Shown: in pieces, positions 1 through 8,867 of the stretch
Layout of the letters: each line of letters opens with the position of its first letter
Numbering within the stretch: the stretch's first letter is position 1
Assembly (NCBI GenBank): GCA_014075215.1
Contig: CP046177.1
Span: 1,922,501-1,986,500, forward strand
Reading direction: 5' to 3'
Source: Flavobacteriaceae bacterium
GTDB lineage: Bacteria; Bacteroidota; Bacteroidia; Flavobacteriales; Flavobacteriaceae
DNA: 64,000 nucleotides
The notes under the pieces: generated by a model
Told to the model about the DNA's origin: nothing
Databases searched by the model: none
The model's input: the letters and a program-made list of their open reading frames with translations, nothing else
Program-made: the position numbers and the translations under genes

Positions 1-581
1 ATCATTGGTTGGATTTCTTGAATACAAATGGAATCAAATATTATATCCGCATTCGAAACAACTTTAAGGTAGAGCTTCCTGATAAGAACAAAACCATCAA
101 AGTATTTCACTTGTTTAATCCACATAAGATCAATGAGTTTGTGTATTATCCTAAAATTGTACGTGTTAATGGTCAGCTTTGTTTCCTTTCCGGATGCAAG
201 TTGTACCCAAAAAATGGAAAGCCTGATTTCTTAATCATTGTATCGTTCAACGCTCCTGATAAGGCCTTTGAACAATACAAAGAACGATGGCAGATAGAGA
301 TGTGTTTTAAAGCAATGAAAGCCAGTGGCTTTGATATTGAAAACACACACCTGCAAGATATTAAGCGTATTGAAAAATTAGTACTGCTTGTAATGATGGC
401 TTTCGTATGGTGTTACAAAGTTGGTATATATTTACATCAGATTAAGCCTATCAAAATAAAAAAGCATGGAAGAATGGCTAAAAGCATATTCAAATATGGA
501 TTAGATTATATCGCTTCTGTGCTATTAAACCCTGTAAATCAAAACAATATGAACTTGACTAAATTTTTGTCATGTACTTAG
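1..581 (+). mobile_element. IS4-family insertion sequence, copy 1 (left part outside window)
   Basis: The last 581 bases of the element that is complete at 17742-19017, 28877-30152 and 41641-42916. The terminal repeat tttttgtcatgtacttag ends at 581. The flanking bases 582-590 (gtataatat) should be one half of a 9-bp target duplication, by analogy with the complete copies; the other half is outside the window. The transposase stop codon lies inside the terminal repeat, as in the other copies. Confidence 0.95.
3..581 (+). CDS. IS4-family transposase, C-terminal part (cut by window edge)
   Basis: In-frame continuation of a DDE transposase; the residues from NHWLDFLNTNG onward are the same as in the complete copies. 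The visible part contains the IS4 signature Y-x2-R-x3-E (YKERWQIE), which holds the catalytic glutamate. The two catalytic aspartates and the internal 36-bp repeat lie before the window start, so whether this copy carries the repeat or is intact cannot be judged. The TAG stop is the final codon of the element. Confidence 0.9.
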   Translation, partial: HWLDFLNTNGIKYYIRIRNNFKVELPDKNKTIKVFHLFNPHKINEFVYYPKIVRVNGQLCFLSGCKLYPKNGKPDFLIIVSFNAPDKAFEQYKERWQIEMCFKAMKASGFDIENTHLQDIKRIEKLVLLVMMAFVWCYKVGIYLHQIKPIKIKKHGRMAKSIFKYGLDYIASVLLNPVNQNNMNLTKFLSCT

Positions 582-1251
582 GTATAATATACAAAATTAA
601 TGTATGCATGAAGGGGCTCATGGATGATTGTTCTTGCAATAACTAAATCTGTGGCATTTGAAATATAACTAGTGTTTAATGTAATATCAAATGCTTTAGT
701 AGAATCATTAAAAAAAGTAGTCGCATTTATCTCATGCCCTAAACTATTTGGAGACAAATCTTCTACTTTAAAATTTAAGTGATATTGATCTGAATTATTA
801 AAAACATCCATAATTTCCCCGGACAGATTTAGCTCTTCTTTTACAAAGTCCGGCATATCTCCCAAATCTATATAAGTATTATCACTAACTAATTTGTTAA
901 TAATATCTTTAACACAATCTGGAACAGAAGTAGAGATATAATTAGCTCCTCCCAGTTTACTTCATCACCATTTATTAATACTTCAATAGCATTGTTAATA
1001 AACACTTGCATGTTTTCATCACAACCATTTTCGTTTACAAAAGCCTCTATAATACTAAGGTTTTCAGAACTTAGTTGATTCACTAGACCGGCATCTATAT
1101 CTATCAAACAAACTTCATAAAACTCCAACATACAATCCCTATTCAAATCTCCTTCCGGTCTGGGATCACATGGGGTTTCACTGTGTATGATACCCACAGG
1201 AGTCGTAAGCATTGTATCTCCGTCACCACCGGAGTTTCCTCCTCCGCCTCC
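579..1251 (-). pseudogene. Remnant of a Bacteroidetes secreted/lipoprotein-like protein with an HExxH motif
   Basis: Read on the minus strand, a Gly-rich linker (GGGGGGNSGGDGD) is followed by an acidic region ending at about 930. After a frame change the reading continues as PDCVKDIINKLVSDN and then DLVIARTIIHEPLHAY. The layout (Gly-rich linker, DCVKD-like segment, C-terminal IIHExxHA) resembles a large uncharacterised Bacteroidetes family with a zinc-protease-like HExxH near the C-terminus. IS copy 1 removed the tail right after the motif and supplies the TAA stop (578-580). The frameshift near 930 and the fusion to a pepD fragment upstream show it is dead. No function can be assigned. Confidence 0.6.
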
Positions 1252-1564
1252 ACCGTCAATCAGCGTGTTAATTCCCTCCGTATCAAAGTCAAAAACAGTA
1301 TCTGCATTTTTTTGATGTACCATGTCCAAATGGCTTTGCAATACAACCGTTTTCTTGACTCCATACCGGAAGATGCGGGTTTTTTAATGATCACATTTCC
1401 TACCTTGTCAACACAAGCGTTTCAAGATGTAAACGAGTGCCGAAATCAACCATAAATTGTATGACTCTTCCTTCTTTTTTTGACGGACGTGGCACAGCAT
1501 TTAAATCTGAGAAATGATTCCACAACTTTTTTGGGGCCAGATTTCTAATAACAGAACGCATCAT
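1252..1564 (-). pseudogene. pepD: pepD N-terminal fragment (M20 aminoacyl-histidine dipeptidase), frameshifted
   Basis: From ATG at 1564 (minus) the reading MMRSVIRNLAPKKLW continues with FSDLNAVPRPSKKEGRV and DFGTRLHLETLV. It then shifts frame to DKVGNVIIKKPASSGME and shifts again to KKTVVLQSHLDMVHQKN, then FDFDTEGI. This is the N-terminus of PepD, a cytosolic zinc dipeptidase; HLDMV is the first metal-ligand motif. At least two single-base frameshifts are present, and the homology stops after IDG, where it runs into the Gly-rich linker of the next remnant. Only about the first 100 of some 480 residues remain, so it cannot be functional. Confidence 0.75.
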
Positions 1565-1742
1565 AATAGTATGTATGGGTATAAAATAGAAAATTAAACC
1601 CGGATTCTGCATTGGAACTTCGTAATGAAGGTTGAAATCACGATAAAATATAGCATTTTCTGAAATGTAGCGTAGCGATATATTTTGAAACGATTTCAAG
1701 CTGTAACAGATTTTCTAATGCAGCATCCGGGTTAAAGGTACA

Positions 1743-2378
1743 TTATTCATCGATTTCCAGCACCATTTCTTTTATGTCTTTTCTCACTTTTTTTAAATCT
1801 TTCATATAGTCATCTTCTGCTCTGAAACCTATTGGCAGTGCCAACACCGAACTTAAATTATGTTTGTCTAATTTTAGTTTTTCATCATATTTTTCCGGAA
1901 TAAAACCTTCCATCGGGCAGGCATCTATTTTTTCTATGGCACAAACAGTCAACAGGTTACCCAAAGCAAGGTAAGCTTGATTTTTACTCCAGGCTTTTAT
2001 TTCTTCAGCAGGTTTTTTACGGAATGAATCCATCATACGATCTTTAAAAGGCTTCAATATTTCATCCGGAGTGTTTCTAATGTCCTTTACCATTTTGAAA
2101 TAGGCTTCCACAGTACTTTTGTCTACTGTATTTTGTATGCAGATGACCAGTACATGCGAAGCTTGTGCTACTTGTTCCTGCTGCCAGGAATGGGCTACCA
2201 AACTTTTTTGAAGCGTTTTGTTTTGTATGATAATTAGTTTAATAGGTTGTAGGCCATAAGAAGTAGCTGTCAGATTAAATGCTTCTTTTAGGATATGTAT
2301 TTTGTGTTTAGGCACCATTTTATTTTTATCAAATTTTTTTACTGCGTAGCGCCACTTTAAACTTTCAACAGAGTTCAT
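1743..2378 (-). CDS. Nitroreductase-family NAD(P)H-dependent oxidoreductase
   Basis: 211 aa, the normal length for a single-domain FMN nitroreductase of the NfsB/DrgA type. The N-terminal segment SLKWRYAVKKFD is the classic FMN-phosphate-binding start of the family. LTATSYGLQPIKLIII and the late DACPMEGFIPEKYDEKLKL region, followed by LALPIGFRAEDD, are also typical. Such enzymes reduce nitro compounds, quinones or flavins with NAD(P)H as cytosolic homodimers; the physiological substrate cannot be told from sequence. It is monocistronic, convergent with nothing and divergent from the DUF2851 gene. ATG at 2378 is the only plausible start. Confidence 0.9.
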   Translation of the reverse strand: MNSVESLKWRYAVKKFDKNKMVPKHKIHILKEAFNLTATSYGLQPIKLIIIQNKTLQKSLVAHSWQQEQVAQASHVLVICIQNTVDKSTVEAYFKMVKDIRNTPDEILKPFKDRMMDSFRKKPAEEIKAWSKNQAYLALGNLLTVCAIEKIDACPMEGFIPEKYDEKLKLDKHNLSSVLALPIGFRAEDDYMKDLKKVRKDIKEMVLEIDE

Positions 2379-2520
2379 AATAGTATATTTTGTGCAAAAA
2401 TAACAGAATTATTCGGGTAGCTTATTTGCGGATGATTATTTCTTTTCCGCAGTGCTGATATTACTTTCAATCTTCAATTTTTCAATCTTTCAATTTTTTT
2501 TGTACTTTAGTAAAAAAAAT

Positions 2521-3795
2521 ATGAAAGAGGATTTTCTACATTACATTTGGCGGTACGCTCTCTACTCAAAAACCGCACTGGTAACAGCACAAAAAGAAGA
2601 AATAAAAGTGGTTAAACCCGGGTTATACAATACGAATGCAGGCCCCGATTTTTTAAATAGCGAACTTATTATTGACGGACAAAAATGGGTTGGAAATATA
2701 GAAATACATAGCAATACTTCGGATTGGTATTCGCACGGGCATGAATCAGACGTTAGTTATGACGCTGTCATTTTACATGTGGTTTGGAACCATGATGCAG
2801 AAGTGTATATGAAATGTAATACACCGATACCAACTCTGGAACTAAAAGAAATAGTTCCTCATCATATACTTTTTAATTATAAAAAATTACACAACTCCGA
2901 TCTAAAATGGATTCCATGTGAGCATGAAATTACCGGTGTTGATTCTTTTATGATAAAGTATTGGCTAGAACGTTTGTATGTTGAAAGGTTGGAAAGTAAA
3001 ATGATTGTGGTTGAAAAATTACTTGAAAAATCTCAGTATAACTGGGAAGCGGTATTTTTTCAATTAGTAGCAAAGAATTTTGGATTGAGCGTTAATGGAG
3101 ATGCCTTTTTGAAGTTGGCTCAATCCTTTGACTATACGATTCTGCAAAAAGAACATTTTAATGAATTGGCACTATCAGCATTGTTATTTGGACAGGCAGG
3201 TTTTTTAGAAGATATATTGGAAGATGCATATCATACGAGATTACGAAAAGAATATATTTATTTAAAACACAAACACGGATTGAAGCATTTACAGAAAAAC
3301 GAATTTCAGTTTTTTAGAATGCGACCACATAATTTTCCCACGATACGAATAGCACAATTAGTTGCATTACTTCACTCAAAAACACGTTTTTTTTCAATGA
3401 CTATAAATGCTGTTGAAGTTGCTGAATTTTATAAGTTATTCAAAATTGAAATTCACGATTATTGGAAGACACATTTTAATTTTGGAAAAGCGAGCAAAAA
3501 AAGTGCAAAACGACTGTCTGATTCATTTATAGACCTGGTACTCATCAACACAGTTCTTTTGCTGAAATTTTCTTATCAAAAAAAGCGAGGAAATTTAGAT
3601 ACGGTAGCTATTATAAAACTAATTGAAGAACTGACACCTGAAAAAAACAGTATTGTACATAAATTTTCAGAACTGGGAATATCGCCTAAAAACGCACTTG
3701 AAAGCCAGGCATTACTTCAACTTAAAAATAGCTATTGTACAGCTAAAAGATGTCTGGAATGCGCGATAGGAAAATCAATTTTGGGAAGGAAGTGA
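2521..3795 (+). CDS. DUF2851 family protein
   Basis: 424 aa from the ATG at 2521. The frame is open further upstream to a TTG at 2452, but that part is low-complexity Phe/Ile sequence, and family members start with MKEDFLHYIWRY-like sequence. Recognisable family segments are PGLYNTNAGPDFLNSELIIDG, VGNIEIHSNTSDW and DAVILHVVWNHD in the N-terminal third, and a C-terminal Cys pair (CTAKRCLECAIG). DUF2851 proteins are conserved across Bacteroidetes, probably cytosolic, and without an established function. The gene stands alone, divergent from the nitroreductase. The intergenic tail at 3796-3850 carries the AT-rich AAAAGTTGGAAAGTT motif found beside many genes of this window. Confidence 0.9.
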   Translation: MKEDFLHYIWRYALYSKTALVTAQKEEIKVVKPGLYNTNAGPDFLNSELIIDGQKWVGNIEIHSNTSDWYSHGHESDVSYDAVILHVVWNHDAEVYMKCNTPIPTLELKEIVPHHILFNYKKLHNSDLKWIPCEHEITGVDSFMIKYWLERLYVERLESKMIVVEKLLEKSQYNWEAVFFQLVAKNFGLSVNGDAFLKLAQSFDYTILQKEHFNELALSALLFGQAGFLEDILEDAYHTRLRKEYIYLKHKHGLKHLQKNEFQFFRMRPHNFPTIRIAQLVALLHSKTRFFSMTINAVEVAEFYKLFKIEIHDYWKTHFNFGKASKKSAKRLSDSFIDLVLINTVLLLKFSYQKKRGNLDTVAIIKLIEELTPEKNSIVHKFSELGISPKNALESQALLQLKNSYCTAKRCLECAIGKSILGRK

Positions 3796-3924
3796 GTTAT
3801 AGAGTTAAAAGTTGGAAAGTTATGCTATAAACCTTTTCGAAATCTTAGTTTCACTTCAGTAACCACTTAGCCCATAAATTTTTTTCATTTGTTTTTTGTG
3901 AATTTTCAAATGAAAAAATTCATG

Positions 3925-3932
3925 TACTTTTG
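3925..3932 (+). promoter_or_regulatory. Candidate Bacteroidetes -7 element
   Basis: TACTTTTG matches TAnnTTTG and lies 12 bases before the ATG of the lipoprotein leader fragment at 3945. A TTTG at 3895-3898 could be the -33 box, but the 26-base spacing is longer than usual. Confidence 0.35.
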
Positions 3933-3944
3933 AGATAATAAAGC

Positions 3945-4043
3945 ATGGAAATAATGAAAATCAGAGCGGAAATTATTGTATTGAGTTTCTTTACTATAGT
4001 TCTTTTTTCCTGTCGTAAAGAAATTTTGAGGCTTATTTTTTGA
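3945..4043 (+). pseudogene. Lipoprotein leader fragment (truncated small ORF)
   Basis: A 32-codon ORF (ATG 3945, possibly ATG 3954) reads MEIMKIRAEIIVLSFF, then TIVLFSCRKEILRLIF. This is a basic N-terminus, a hydrophobic core and a lipobox (LFSC), that is a type II signal peptide followed by only about ten residues. It is either the relic of a deleted lipoprotein gene or a very short lipopeptide. The rest of the gap 3796-4170 shows no further coding signal on either strand. Confidence 0.35.
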
Positions 4044-4170
4044 ACGCATTTGACAAGGTTTTACAATACAATTTAAAAAAACGTTGTCTTTTTTGCAATG
4101 ATTTTTTATGCTTTTTTGTATATTAATAACTGAAAATCAATATGTTAAATTTTTTTTAAGGGTTGACTAA

Positions 4171-4836
4171 TTATATTTTCCTTGCCCGTAACATTTCCCT
4201 TTTACCGGGAGGGCCCGGCAGACGCTCAACAGTAAATCCTACGGCTTGCATGGCTCTTCTCACACTTCCTTTTGCAGCATAAGTAACTAAAACACCTTTT
4301 TGTCGTAGTGCATTGTACATGAGTTGAAAAATAGCTTCTGTCCAAAGTTCGGGTTGTACTCTGGCCCCAAAAGCATCAAAATAAATAAGATGAAAAGTAT
4401 GGGTATCACAAATATCTTTAAAAAACTGCTTTCTTTTTATCAATGAAAAATTCCTGGAAATTTCGTGTCTTTCCTCCCACACAGTTTCATGTAAAAGATA
4501 GAACTCACGTTTGAAGGTTTCGGCATTAAGTTTTGAAATATAATTTAGTTTTTGTATTTCATTCATACTCATGGGATATGCTTCTATACCTGTATAGCTC
4601 ACTTTCAGAGGCCTTTTTACCGTTTCCAGAAAAGAAATAAAAGCGTTCAGACCTGTTCCAAAACCAATCTCTAACACATTGACGACTCCTCTGGGAAAAA
4701 GAGCTAATCCGTGTGTAATAAATACGTGATATGCTTCCCAAATAGCCCCATGTCTGGAATGATAATATTCATTCCAATCGGGAAGATAAATGGTAACAGC
4801 ACCATCTGCCGTATTAATAATTTTACGAGTAGCCAT
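4171..4836 (-). CDS. MnmD-type tRNA (5-methylaminomethyl-2-thiouridine) methyltransferase domain protein
   Basis: 221 aa from ATG 4836. An upstream in-frame ATG at 4896 would add 20 residues, but family proteins begin close to RKIINTADGA. The SAM-binding motif LEIGFGTGLNAF lies at residues 55-66 and the later YFDAFGARVQPELWT carries the family's DAFAP-like motif. The C-terminal KGVLVTYAAKGSVRRAMQAVGF with PGPPGKREMLRA is typical of the MnmC N-terminal methyltransferase (formerly DUF752). In E. coli this domain performs the last step of mnm5s2U formation at the tRNA wobble position; here it is stand-alone, lacking the FAD oxidase half, as usual in Bacteroidetes. MITE A1 lies just upstream (4935-5094). 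Confidence 0.85.
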   Translation of the reverse strand: MATRKIINTADGAVTIYLPDWNEYYHSRHGAIWEAYHVFITHGLALFPRGVVNVLEIGFGTGLNAFISFLETVKRPLKVSYTGIEAYPMSMNEIQKLNYISKLNAETFKREFYLLHETVWEERHEISRNFSLIKRKQFFKDICDTHTFHLIYFDAFGARVQPELWTEAIFQLMYNALRQKGVLVTYAAKGSVRRAMQAVGFTVERLPGPPGKREMLRARKI

Positions 4837-4934
4837 GAAAAGATATAGTATTAGAACAGTACCATTTTTTATTAAAGCTCGTTTACACTTTTTCAATTGG
4901 TTAAAAAATGCTGTTTTCTCAGCTGATTATCAAC

Positions 4935-5094
4935 GAACTCATCTTGACTTTTTCTATTTCCTAAAAAATGACTGAAATTCACCTATATTTCGTTACTTTT
5001 CTTACCTGTAGCGCTGCTATAGCTTTCAAAAAGCGCCTTATCTAGTTAAATTTCAGTTCATTTTCGGTTAAAAACAAAAAGTCAAGATGAGTTC
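4935..5094. repeat. Foldback MITE, family A, copy A1 (160 bp)
   Basis: Terminal inverted repeats gaactcatcttgacttttt / aaaaagtcaagatgagttc bound a 160-bp unit whose arms also pair internally (atgactgaaatt with aatttcagttcat). The central core is gtagcgctgctatag. The flanks carry an exact 3-bp target duplication, aac (4932-4934 and 5095-5097). Near-identical copies are at 13323-13482 and, inverted, at 62625-62781. There is no coding capacity, so a transposase must act in trans. It lies between lysA and the MnmD gene, downstream of lysA and upstream of mnmD. Confidence 0.9.
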
Positions 5095-5143
5095 AACACT
5101 ATCAACTTTCTGACTTTTACACTTTTCCAACTTTAAACTATAT

Positions 5144-6349
5144 TCACAACTCAACCATCTCCTGATTTTTTAAAATATCGTCAAAAGTCTCCCTTTTGCG
5201 AATAAGGTAGTCTTTCTCCTGATACATCATAACTTCTGCCGGCCGGTATCTGGAATTATAGTTTGAAGCCATAGAAAAACAATAGGCACCTGCGTTGTGA
5301 AAACATAAAATATCTTTTTCAGAGATTTCACTGATTCTCCTGTTAGTACCAAAAGTATCGGTTTCACAAATATAGCCTACTACAGAATAATAGCGCGCGC
5401 TCCCTGTTGGGTTCGAAATATTGGTAATACGATGGTATGCATCATACATCATGGGCCTTATCAAGTGATTAAACCCACTATCAACCCCTGCAAAAACCGT
5501 TGAGGTAGTTTGCTTTACCACATTTACTTTTGTTAAGAAATACCCGGCTTCGGAAACTAAAAATTTTCCGGGCTCAAACATCAAAGTGATATTTTTTCCA
5601 TACGATTTACAAAATAAATTGAACCGTTCGGAAAGCTGAATGCCTAACTGCGCTATATCCGTAGCAATATCTCCTTCTTTATAAGGAACCTTAAATCCGC
5701 TTCCAAAGTCGATAAAATCAATATTTTCAAACTGATTGGCTACCTCAAATAAAATTTCCGTGGCACGCAAAAACGTATCAATATCCAAAATATCGGAACC
5801 CGTATGCATATGAATTCCGTTAATATGTATTCCGGTATTTGCAATCACACGTTTGATATGCGGAACCTGGTGAATAGATATTCCGAATTTTGAGTCAATA
5901 TGCCCTACGGAAATCTTACTATTTCCACCTGCCATAATATGGGGATTGATACGTATACAAACAGGAATTTTGGGATGTTTTTGGCCAAATAATTCTAAAA
6001 TGGAAAGGTTGTCAATATTGATTTGAACTCCTTTTTTGGCAACCTGCTCAATCTCTTCCAAAGAAACTCCATTAGGTGTATAGATAATTTTTTGAGGAGG
6101 AACACCTGCTTCCAAACCTAGTTGAACCTCTTGGATGGAAACCGTATCCAACCCGGACCCTAATTGATTAAAATACTTTAAAATGTTGATATTTGACAAC
6201 GCTTTTACGGCATAGTTAACCTGCATTTGATCTACACCGGAAAAAGCATCCGTAATCCTTTTATACTGCGAAGCAATTTTCCGGGTATCATAGACATACA
6301 GAGGGCTCCCGTATTTTTCAGCCAGTTGAAGTAAAGTTTCTCGATTCAT
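5144..6349 (-). CDS. lysA: Diaminopimelate decarboxylase
   Basis: 401 aa, full length for LysA (PLP fold III). The PLP lysine is K49 in NYAVKAL. The specificity and PLP-phosphate segments GIHMHTGSD, IDFGSGFKVPY and EPGKFLVSEAGYFLTKV are present. The active-site cysteine supplied to the neighbouring subunit lies in YICETDTFG, close to the usual CESSD. The C-terminal NAGAYCFSMASNYNSRYRPAEV is diagnostic. It decarboxylates meso-diaminopimelate to L-lysine, the last step of lysine synthesis, in the cytosol as a homodimer. It is monocistronic, on the minus strand, with MITEs on both sides (A1 downstream, B1 upstream). Confidence 0.97.
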   Translation of the reverse strand: MNRETLLQLAEKYGSPLYVYDTRKIASQYKRITDAFSGVDQMQVNYAVKALSNINILKYFNQLGSGLDTVSIQEVQLGLEAGVPPQKIIYTPNGVSLEEIEQVAKKGVQINIDNLSILELFGQKHPKIPVCIRINPHIMAGGNSKISVGHIDSKFGISIHQVPHIKRVIANTGIHINGIHMHTGSDILDIDTFLRATEILFEVANQFENIDFIDFGSGFKVPYKEGDIATDIAQLGIQLSERFNLFCKSYGKNITLMFEPGKFLVSEAGYFLTKVNVVKQTTSTVFAGVDSGFNHLIRPMMYDAYHRITNISNPTGSARYYSVVGYICETDTFGTNRRISEISEKDILCFHNAGAYCFSMASNYNSRYRPAEVMMYQEKDYLIRKRETFDDILKNQEMVEL

Positions 6350-6574
6350 GGTACTGTTTTGTCGGGCGAAAATAGCAAATTAAAATATAATGGAATGCCT
6401 GTTTTGATACCTAAATATAGTTTAAAGTTAGAAAGTGTAAAAGTTGGAAGGCTCCGGGTTTCAGGCTTAGTTACTGAACATACCTAAAAAAAGCGACCTT
6501 ATCCAGGCTCAACCTTGAATCTTTGAATTTTTGAATCTCGATTCAAAAAACACAAAAGTCTATTGACAAAAACA

Positions 6575-6734
6575 GAACTCATTTAGACTTTTTGGGTTTA
6601 GGCGAAAATTAGAAGTTTTTAGCTCTGTTAAAGGCTTTTTTGAGTTGCATAGCAGTGCTACGGAAGGAAAAAAAGACAAAAACAGAGTAGAAAACAGCAA
6701 TTTTTTAGCAAATTCAAAAAGTTTAAACGAGTTC
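6575..6734. repeat. Foldback MITE, family B, copy B1 (160 bp)
   Basis: Ends gaactcatttagactttttg / caaaaagtttaaacgagttc; 3-bp target duplication aca (6572-6574, 6735-6737). The interior differs from family A, but the ends and the central core (catagcagtgctacgg, the reverse complement of the A core) are shared, so A and B are related. It lies in the lysA-parE intergenic region, about 100 bases before the parE start. Copies: a split one at 60529-61657 and a decayed one at 25461-25622. Confidence 0.9.
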
Positions 6735-6833
6735 ACAATAAAAATACTGTTGATAACTAATCAACAAGAGCATTTTAATTTTTCTTTGGAAACCTTATTT
6801 TAGCAACCACTTCAAAACCGCAGAAAGATTTTT

Positions 6834-8690
6834 ATGACTCAGGAAATTAAATATACCGAAGACAATATCCGTTCACTTGATTGGAAGGAACATATCAGGA
6901 TGCGGCCCGGTATGTATATCGGTAAGTTAGGAGATGGTTCTTCTGCCGATGATGGTATCTATATACTGATAAAAGAAGTACTCGACAATTCTATTGACGA
7001 ATATGTGATGGGAGCAGGGAAAACCATTGAAATTTCTATTCAGGTCAATAGAGTAACGGTAAGAGATTACGGGCGTGGAATCCCATTGGGAAAAGTGGTG
7101 GATGTGGTCTCTAAAATGAATACGGGCGGAAAGTACGACTCAAAAGCGTTTAAAAAATCAGTTGGACTAAATGGAGTAGGAACCAAAGCGGTAAATGCAC
7201 TGTCTACTTATTTTAGAGTAGAATCTAACAGAGATCATAAATCAGCGGCAGCAGAATTTCAACAAGGAAATTTGACTCACCGGGAATCTCCTAAGGCAAG
7301 TACAAGAAGAAAAGGCACAAAAGTTTCTTTTGAACCGGATGAAACCATTTTTAAAAACTACAAATTTAGAAGTGAATATGTAGTGAAGATGCTAAAAAAC
7401 TACGTATATCTAAACCTGGGATTGACCATCGTATTTAACGGAGAAAAATATTTTTCTAAAAACGGCTTAAAAGATCTGCTGGAAGATAACAATAATAAAG
7501 ACGATATGCTATATCCCATTATCCATTTAAAGGGAGAGGATATAGAAGTGGCCATTACACACAGCAAAACACAGTATTCGGAAGAGTACCATTCATTTGT
7601 AAATGGCCAACATACAACACAGGGAGGGACACATCAGGCAGCTTTTAGAGAAGCTTTGGTAAAGACCATCCGTGAGTTTTTCGGAAAAAATTTTGAAGCT
7701 TCCGATATTCGAAAATCTATAATTTCAGCGATAAGTATTAAGGTAATGGAACCGGTTTTTGAGAGTCAGACCAAAACAAAACTGGGTTCTACGGAAATGG
7801 GCGGAGGTTTGCCGACAGTAAGAACGTATATCAATGATTTTCTCAAAACACACCTGGACAATTATCTGCACAAGAATCCAGTTGTAGCAGAGAGCATTCA
7901 ACGTAAAATTTTACAGGCGGAAAAAGAAAGAAAAGAACTTTCCGGAATCCGAAAACTGGCCAGAGAGCGCGCCAAAAAAGCCAGTTTACATAATAAGAAG
8001 TTACGTGATTGCCGTATTCACCTGGGAGATACTAAAAAAGAAACCCATCTGGAAACCACTTTGTTTATTACAGAGGGAGATTCTGCGTCAGGGTCTATCA
8101 CTAAATCTCGTAATGTAGATACACAAGCCGTATTTAGTCTAAAAGGAAAACCCCTGAACTCATACGGATTGTCTAAAAAAATTGTATATGAAAATGAAGA
8201 ATTTAACCTGTTGCAAGCAGCATTAAACATAGAAGACAGTCTGGAAGATCTACGCTATAATAATATAGTAATTGCCACCGACGCAGATGTAGACGGAATG
8301 CATATTCGTTTACTCTTAATTACATTCTTTTTACAATTCTTCCCCGAATTAATTAAAGAGGGACATTTGTACATTTTAGAAACTCCGTTGTTTAGAGTTC
8401 GAAATAAAAAAGAAACCATCTATTGCTATTCCGAAGAAGAAAAACAGCAGGCCATTGAAAAGTTAAAAGGAAAACCGGAAATTACAAGATTTAAAGGGCT
8501 AGGTGAAATTTCTCCTGATGAATTTGTACATTTTATAGGAGATGATATCCGTCTGGATCCCGTAATGTTAGATAAAGAGATGTCAATTGAGCAAATGTTG
8601 GAGTTCTATATGGGTAAGAATACATCGGACAGGCAGAAGTTTATTATAGAAAACCTAAAAGTTGAATTGGATATTGTAGAAGAAGTATAG
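6834..8690 (+). CDS. parE: DNA topoisomerase IV subunit B
   Basis: 618 aa, typical of the short flavobacterial type IIA subunit B paired with ParC. The GHKL ATPase is at the N-terminus: KEVLDNSIDEY, RDYGRGIPLG and the ATP lid VGLNGVGTKAVNAL. The transducer domain follows, then the TOPRIM domain with ITEGDSASGS and ATDADVDGMHIR, whose acidic residues bind Mg2+. The C-terminal RFKGLGEISPDEF is the ParE/GyrB tail. With ParC it forms an ATP-driven heterotetramer that decatenates daughter chromosomes. ATG 6834 gives MTQEIKYTEDNIRSLDWKEH, matching family starts. It is the first gene of a parE - small ORF - nucleotidyltransferase remnant - parC cluster. Confidence 0.95.
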   Translation: MTQEIKYTEDNIRSLDWKEHIRMRPGMYIGKLGDGSSADDGIYILIKEVLDNSIDEYVMGAGKTIEISIQVNRVTVRDYGRGIPLGKVVDVVSKMNTGGKYDSKAFKKSVGLNGVGTKAVNALSTYFRVESNRDHKSAAAEFQQGNLTHRESPKASTRRKGTKVSFEPDETIFKNYKFRSEYVVKMLKNYVYLNLGLTIVFNGEKYFSKNGLKDLLEDNNNKDDMLYPIIHLKGEDIEVAITHSKTQYSEEYHSFVNGQHTTQGGTHQAAFREALVKTIREFFGKNFEASDIRKSIISAISIKVMEPVFESQTKTKLGSTEMGGGLPTVRTYINDFLKTHLDNYLHKNPVVAESIQRKILQAEKERKELSGIRKLARERAKKASLHNKKLRDCRIHLGDTKKETHLETTLFITEGDSASGSITKSRNVDTQAVFSLKGKPLNSYGLSKKIVYENEEFNLLQAALNIEDSLEDLRYNNIVIATDADVDGMHIRLLLITFFLQFFPELIKEGHLYILETPLFRVRNKKETIYCYSEEEKQQAIEKLKGKPEITRFKGLGEISPDEFVHFIGDDIRLDPVMLDKEMSIEQMLEFYMGKNTSDRQKFIIENLKVELDIVEEV

Positions 8691-8696
8691 TTAAAA

Positions 8697-8858
8697 ATGA
8701 AAATTACATTTCAAACCAAAGAAGAGAGCAACCGCCGGCAAAGAGAGGAATTCTTAAGACTAGGCCCGTCGGAGCGGGTGCGGTTTTTTTATAGAATGAT
8801 GGAACGTTTGAAAAAGTATCCGACGAATAAAAAAACGAAAAAAAAGATCATTTTTTAA
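8697..8858 (+). CDS. Small basic hypothetical protein (53 aa) linked to a nucleotidyltransferase remnant
   Basis: ATG 8697, six bases after the parE stop: MKITFQTKEESNRRQREEFL and so on, ending in KKTKKKIIF, rich in Arg and Lys. The segment RRQREEFLRLGPSERVRFFYRMME looks like an amphipathic helix. Its position, ten bases before the truncated nucleotidyltransferase, matches the small partner gene often found in front of such enzymes in Flavobacteriia, which suggests a former two-gene module inserted between parE and parC. It may be translated with parE. No domain is recognised and its activity is unknown. Confidence 0.55.
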   Translation: MKITFQTKEESNRRQREEFLRLGPSERVRFFYRMMERLKKYPTNKKTKKKIIF

Positions 8859-8867
8859 TTGTAATTG

